Part shown: positions 6,744 to 9,669 of the stretch, piece after piece
Layout: every line of letters starts with the position of its first letter
Position numbering within the stretch: the first letter of the stretch is position 1
Assembly: GCA_035938215.1 (NCBI GenBank)
Contig: DASZHC010000146.1
Span: 1-9,669 of the forward strand
Reading direction: 5' to 3'
Length of the DNA: 9,669 bases
DNA from: DASZHC01 sp035938215
Lineage (GTDB): Bacteria > Verrucomicrobiota > Verrucomicrobiia > Chthoniobacterales > JAFAMB01
Translations under genes and position numbers: made by a program
Notes under the pieces: model-generated
What the model saw: only the letters and a program-made list of their open reading frames with translations
Told to the model about the DNA's origin: nothing
Database searches by the model: none

Positions 6744-6988
6744 TAATGGGCAAAAGATAATTTGGTCGGCATAAGTCTATAAGCGGCTCGCCAGGAGGCT
6801 CGCCCTACCGATGACCTGCCAGGGAAACGTCACCCGGTAGGGCGAAGCTCCCGCTGAGCCGCCACGGTGAAATAGGTCCGCGCGGTATATACCCGCTGTA
6901 GGGCAGATCTCCGAGTTGCTTGCCTGGAAACGCGATTCGCTTGCGAGTCCACTTACATCTCGCCGGTCTCAGGTGGGGCGTGGCTAGT
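6694..6988. other. Non-coding gap between the two halves of the split IcmF
   Basis: These 295 bp hold no credible gene. Reading on past the stop of the B12-GTPase gene meets an in-frame TAA near 6956, and no minus frame in the gap shows IcmF linker sequence. The gap contains the large imperfect palindrome (6783-6862), a 10-bp palindrome GGTATATACC (6884-6893) and, next to the mutase start, two small hairpins. The stretch 6894-6960 looks like further degenerate repeat sequence. No convincing promoter was found for the mutase gene. Confidence 0.75.
6783..6862. repeat. Imperfect palindromic repeat (REP/MITE-like), Verrucomicrobia-type
   Basis: Left arm 6783-6809 and the reverse complement of right arm 6836-6862 match at 22 of 27 bases. 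Both arms begin GCGGCTC and end CGCCCTACC, with a 26-nt spacer. The whole could fold as one long hairpin in either transcript. Sequences of the form GGTAGGGCGAGGCTCCCGCCGAGCC occur, from memory, as dispersed elements in Verrucomicrobiota genomes; that recollection is the only basis for the lineage hint. No target-site duplication could be established. Confidence 0.65.
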
Positions 6989-8113
6989 CTAGTCAGCAAA
7001 GAGAGAATTGAAAAGTCGATCGACTCCCGGATCGCGGTGCCTATTCGCCTGGGTACGGATCAAAGTCTGCTTTTTCTGATTTCCCCGAATCCTCGCTTCA
7101 ATTTCGGCAACGGCGGTTCGTGCTCCTTGCAGATCCGATTTGTTGACGACAATAACGTCGGCAACATCGAGCATCGCGATTTTTTGAAGCTGCAGAGGGC
7201 TCCCGTAATCCGGTGACAAGATCAGCACGACCTTGTCCGCCAGCGACCTCCGGATGCCAAACGGCACCGCCTCCTGACCCGTGCCCACCGTTTCAACCAG
7301 TATAGATTCAAAAAGACCCAATGCGATCATGCACTGCAGGGCGTGCTCGGATGAAGCGCTCAAGCCGCCAGCCTTTCCCCGTGTCGCCATACTTCGCATG
7401 AAAACACGATCGTTCTGGGAATAAATCATCGTGGCTCGATCCCCAAGCAGCGCCCCGGAACTGATGACGCTGGGATCATGAGACAGGATTGCCAAACGCT
7501 TTTCCGCCGGTTGCGAGCGCAGAAATCTTAAAACCAGTTCGTCGATGACGGTCGTTTTTCCAGCCCCGCCCGGCCCGGTAAAACCGATTACTTTTGAGCG
7601 CTTGACAGGTCTCCCTGGGGTAGGGCGGTCGGGTCCCTGTTCGACGAGTGTCAGATCCCTCGCGAGAGTCTGGTCAAGCGCTTCCGCGCCGGACGGGTAG
7701 GCAGATTGCGAAACATTGCCGAATTCAGAGCGAACATATCCGGCGATCTCCTCGAGCGGAGTTCCAGCAAAGAAGATTCGGGTAACTCCCTGTTTATGCA
7801 TAATTTTCGCGTCTTCATGCGTGATTGTCCCGCCCCCTCCTCCAAAAACGCTGATGCGGGGTTGCAATCGCGCGGATTCCAAACGATCGACAACTTCCGC
7901 GAAAAACTCCACATGCCCGCCGTTGTAGCTCGACAGGCCTATCGCAATAACATCTTCCTGGATCGCCGCACGGACGATGTCTTTCGCCGAGCGATGATAC
8001 CCAAGGTAGATGACCTCAACTCCGTGGCGGATCAGCTCGAGATTGATCGTATTGATCGCGCTATCGTGCCCATCGCAAATGGGGACAGCCGTCAGAATTC
8101 GGATCGGAGGCAT
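6989..8113 (-). CDS. B12-binding domain fused to MeaB/ArgK-type G3E GTPase, equivalent to the N-terminal part of IcmF
   Basis: Carries the cobalamin-binding domain of an acyl-CoA mutase and its GTPase chaperone (cofactor loading and protection) on one polypeptide. From ATG 8113 it is 374 aa. The B12 domain spans about 1-135: DGHDSAIN (14-21) with the base-off ligand His16, the GLSSYNGGHVEFF loop (59-71) and VFGGGGGTI (89-97). The small-residue change in DxHxxG is usual for IcmF. The GTPase spans about 170-374: P-loop GPGGAGKTT (180-188), SHDPSVISSGALLGDR (211-226), ETVGTGQEA (274-282) and NKSD (324-327). ATG 8113 was chosen over GTG 8137 because GGAGGAG lies 7 nt upstream of it. It starts 4 nt after the TPM gene's stop and is probably coupled to it. 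The mutase domain that completes IcmF is encoded separately downstream. A true MeaB would lack the B12 domain. Confidence 0.92.
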   Translation of the reverse strand: MPPIRILTAVPICDGHDSAINTINLELIRHGVEVIYLGYHRSAKDIVRAAIQEDVIAIGLSSYNGGHVEFFAEVVDRLESARLQPRISVFGGGGGTITHEDAKIMHKQGVTRIFFAGTPLEEIAGYVRSEFGNVSQSAYPSGAEALDQTLARDLTLVEQGPDRPTPGRPVKRSKVIGFTGPGGAGKTTVIDELVLRFLRSQPAEKRLAILSHDPSVISSGALLGDRATMIYSQNDRVFMRSMATRGKAGGLSASSEHALQCMIALGLFESILVETVGTGQEAVPFGIRRSLADKVVLILSPDYGSPLQLQKIAMLDVADVIVVNKSDLQGARTAVAEIEARIRGNQKKQTLIRTQANRHRDPGVDRLFNSLFAD

Positions 8114-8117
8114 CCGT

Positions 8118-8552
8118 CTACTCCTCCACAACCCCACCAGATGGACGTTTTACTGCTCCATGCACAGACGGAAAGTGGTCGGCAAGCAAAGAGCCAACTC
8201 TTTCGATACCGTCCAAAAGGGCATCCGTGAATTCCCCGCGCTTAAGGCGATCCCGCATCGCTTCGACCACTTCGTCCCAGAATTGGTCGCCGCACTTCGT
8301 ATGAACACCGACGTCCCCGACGACTGCGAAACTATGTGAACGCGGCGCAACAAAAATTAAGACGTCGTTCCGCAATGCAGTGCGATCCATCTTGAGTTTC
8401 TTGAAGCAACGTGTTGCTTCCGCAAGCGCGTTCGGGACATTGTGCCGGCTAACGAATACGCAGATTTCTCCCGTTGTACCCTTCTCAGCTTTGGAGATTG
8501 CAGCAACAATCTTATCGTGGTCAACTGAATTCAAAAAATGGCGCGTTTTCAC
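8118..8552 (-). CDS. Small TPM-domain protein without signal peptide (TLP18.3/Psb32/MOLO-1 family)
   Basis: A 144-aa protein that is essentially a single TPM domain. Visible family traits are the N-terminal FLNSVDHDKIVAAISKAEK helix (6-24), the strand TTGEICVFV (26-34) with the characteristic GEI, NDVLIFVAPRSHSFAVVGD (62-80), and a C-terminal helix GEFTDALLDGIERVGSLLAD (106-125). There is no signal peptide and no membrane segment, so it is predicted to be cytoplasmic, unlike the preceding paralogue. GTG 8552 is well supported by AGGAGG 6 nt upstream. It begins 18 nt after the larger TPM gene and ends 4 nt before the B12-GTPase gene. LemA-TPM-TPM runs are common in Gram-negative bacteria; the biochemical role of such proteins is poorly known, though plant and worm relatives act in photosystem II repair and receptor modulation. 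Confidence 0.88.
   Translation of the reverse strand: MKTRHFLNSVDHDKIVAAISKAEKGTTGEICVFVSRHNVPNALAEATRCFKKLKMDRTALRNDVLIFVAPRSHSFAVVGDVGVHTKCGDQFWDEVVEAMRDRLKRGEFTDALLDGIERVGSLLADHFPSVHGAVKRPSGGVVEE
8121..8127 (-). promoter_or_regulatory. Shine-Dalgarno GGAGGAG that fixes the B12-GTPase start
   Basis: GGAGGAG lies 7 nt upstream of ATG 8113 and is formed by the last codons (Glu-Glu) of the TPM gene. It favours ATG 8113 over GTG 8137, which would overlap the TPM gene by 20 nt and add eight residues foreign to IcmF. It also implies coupling of the two genes. Confidence 0.8.
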
Positions 8553-8558
8553 GCTTTT

Positions 8559-8564
8559 CCTCCT
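8559..8564 (-). promoter_or_regulatory. Shine-Dalgarno AGGAGG of the small TPM gene
   Basis: AGGAGG lies in the 18-nt gap after the larger TPM gene, 6 nt before GTG 8552. It is the best ribosome site in the window and decides this GTG start. Confidence 0.85.
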
Positions 8565-8570
8565 GCATTT

Positions 8571-9401
8571 TCACCAGCCGCCGCTGGCGCCACCACCCCC
8601 ACTATCCCCTCCACCGCCCGAAAAACCGCCCCCACCCTCGCCGCCCCCGCCGCCACCCGAAAATCCGCCACCACCGCCTAGCCCACCTCCGCCAATCCAC
8701 CAGGTACCACCCGGCCCTCGAGTTCTGGAAGTATACAGCGTTCCACGACGGGCAGCTCGAATCCAGAAGATGCCGATAAATGCCATTGCTGCCAGAAAGA
8801 TGGCCAAATCCAAAAAGCTCTCCTCGCCATGGCGCCTCTCAGCCCGAGTCTCCGCGACCGTTCGACCATTGCCGGTGTATTCGCCGCGGGTCGCGGCGAT
8901 CATCGCATTGACGCCTGCGCTCAACCCCCCGTCGAAATCACCGATCTGAAATCGAGGGGCAATCTGATCGGAAATAATTCTTTTGCAGATAGCATCGGGC
9001 AGCGCGCCCTCAAGGCCGTAACCGGTCTGTATTCGCAGTTTTCTATCCTTTACAAACATGAACAGGATCGCGCCGTTGTTGCGGCTCTGCTGCCCCGGCT
9101 TCCATGCCCTGAAGGCATCCTGGGCGAAGTCTTCAACCGTGGAATCCCCCGGTAGACTGGGATAAATGACGACCAGAATCTGATTAGAGGTTTGGCGCTC
9201 GAAGCCGGCAAGCTGCTGATTCAGCCTTTGGGCTGTTTCCGGACGCACCAGCCTGGCATAGTCATTGAAATACCGCGTCGGTTTGGGCGGAATTTCAGCC
9301 GCCATCGACCGGAGCAGCACTGACGCGAAAACGGCAAGAAAAGCGGCTCCGGCAAACAGGCGTCGCGCGCCCGAATTCCACCCGCAGGTGGTTCGACGCA
9401 T
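8571..9401 (-). CDS. Exported TPM-domain protein with C-terminal membrane anchor and Gly-rich tail (YgcG-like)
   Basis: Envelope protein with one TPM domain, probably facing the periplasm. The frame is open from GTG 9431 (286 aa). I prefer ATG 9401 (276 aa), which leaves a normal signal peptide, RRLFAGAAFLAVFASVLLRS, with cleavage near MAA|EIPP; neither start has a clear ribosome site. In 286-aa numbering, the TPM domain is about 50-190 with YFNDYARLV (54-62), NQILVVIYPSLPGD (83-96), NNGAILFMFVKDRKLRIQTG (118-137), GYGLEGALPD (137-146) and FDGGLSAGVNAMI (166-178). A membrane helix lies at 206-224, followed by basic residues and a Gly-rich tail (240-286) ending GASGGW, a usual ending in this family. 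It follows lemA and precedes a second TPM gene. A role with LemA in envelope organisation is suggested by context only. Confidence 0.9.
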   Translation of the reverse strand: MRRTTCGWNSGARRLFAGAAFLAVFASVLLRSMAAEIPPKPTRYFNDYARLVRPETAQRLNQQLAGFERQTSNQILVVIYPSLPGDSTVEDFAQDAFRAWKPGQQSRNNGAILFMFVKDRKLRIQTGYGLEGALPDAICKRIISDQIAPRFQIGDFDGGLSAGVNAMIAATRGEYTGNGRTVAETRAERRHGEESFLDLAIFLAAMAFIGIFWIRAARRGTLYTSRTRGPGGTWWIGGGGLGGGGGFSGGGGGGEGGGGFSGGGGDSGGGGASGGW

Positions 9402-9475
9402 GGATGCTGAGAAAGCTTGGATGAAATCCACAGAGCGAATCTAAGCTCTCAAGGGCATCAGTGCCAGCACTGCTC

Positions 9476-9669
9476 CTATTTAGGACTTGGGCCGAACGAG
9501 GGGAAGTTTACTGTCGGCGCGGCTTCAGCACCTGCCACACTTTGAAAATACGGTTTGGGCAAAAATCCAAACCACCCGGCGTAAATCACCGTGGGAAATG
9601 AACGGACCTGAGCATTGTAACGCTGGACGGTGTTATTGAAATCGCGTCGCGCGACAGCTATCCGATTTT
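9476..9669 (-). CDS. lemA: LemA family protein, C-terminal fragment (5' part outside window)
   Basis: Only the last 63 codons are present, ending at TAG 9476-9478. The fragment contains the conserved LemA C-terminal pattern: NRIAVARRDFNNTVQRYNAQ, then RSFPTVIYAGWFGFLPKPYF and a short tail with APTVNFPSFGP. LemA proteins are about 190-200 aa, with an N-terminal membrane helix and a helical bundle; the helix would lie outside this window. Their function is not settled. The gene lies 74 nt upstream of the preferred start of the exported TPM gene (44 nt from GTG 9431), on the same strand. This is the frequent lemA-TPM arrangement and sets the likely head of the five-gene minus-strand run; its promoter is beyond the window. 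Confidence 0.92.
   Translation of the reverse strand, partial: NRIAVARRDFNNTVQRYNAQVRSFPTVIYAGWFGFLPKPYFQSVAGAEAAPTVNFPSFGPSPK

Noticed and set aside
6776..6870. GCCAGGAGGCTCGCC string resembling a B12 box on the plus strand
   Set aside because: It is on the strand opposite to the mutase gene, is part of the palindromic repeat, and is not followed by any plus-strand gene. The other conserved riboswitch blocks are missing.
8114..8137. Start of the B12-GTPase gene at GTG 8137
   Set aside because: ATG 8113 has GGAGGAG at 7 nt and begins right at the IcmF-type N-terminus; GTG 8137 would overlap the TPM gene and has no such site.
8380..8949. Plus-strand frame encoding a proline-rich protein
   Set aside because: The Pro runs are the reverse complement of the GGN codons of the Gly-rich tail of the exported TPM protein; an antisense shadow.
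1..9669. CRISPR array, tRNA, rRNA, IS element or prophage genes
   Set aside because: No regularly spaced direct repeats, no tRNA/rRNA-like sequence and no transposase or integrase motif were seen; the region reads as ordinary metabolic and envelope genes.

Overview
The window looks like a chromosomal segment of a free-living, moderately GC-rich Gram-negative bacterium. An imperfect palindrome at 6783-6862 (GGTAGGGCGA...CTGAGCCGC type) is, from memory, like dispersed repeats common in Verrucomicrobiota. That lineage is a suggestion only. I see no rRNA, tRNA, CRISPR array, transposase, phage gene or origin.

Layout. (1) 1-2469, minus strand: part of a CUT2-type (ribose/galactose-like) sugar ABC importer. 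A periplasmic sugar-binding protein is followed after 37 nt by a double-NBD ATPase that runs off the left edge. Its control region has a TTGACC-17-TAAATT promoter and a perfect 12-bp LacI-family operator, GCAAACGTTTGC, three bases downstream of the -10. (2) 2589-4869, plus strand: a compact, translationally coupled three-gene phospholipid operon. It encodes an atypical CDP-alcohol phosphatidyltransferase, a PlsC-type acyltransferase and CdsA; both junctions are 4-nt start/stop overlaps. (3) 4888-9669, minus strand, convergent with the lipid operon: lemA (3' end only), a secreted or membrane-anchored TPM protein with a Gly-rich tail, a small TPM protein without a signal peptide, a B12-binding domain fused to a MeaB/ArgK-type GTPase, and an acyl-CoA mutase subunit.

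The last two genes together reproduce the domain order of the fused isobutyryl-CoA mutase IcmF (B12 domain, GTPase, mutase). Here IcmF is split into two polypeptides by a 295-bp non-coding gap that holds the palindromic repeat and small hairpins. The mutase has Gln where methylmalonyl-CoA mutase has its carboxylate-binding Arg, so it should act on a non-carboxylated branched or linear acyl-CoA.

The items most worth a second look are the split IcmF and its translational linkage to a LemA/TPM operon, the unusual catalytic motif of the CDP-alcohol transferase in a self-contained CDP-DAG pathway, and the promoter/operator that predicts a LacI-type regulator for the sugar importer.
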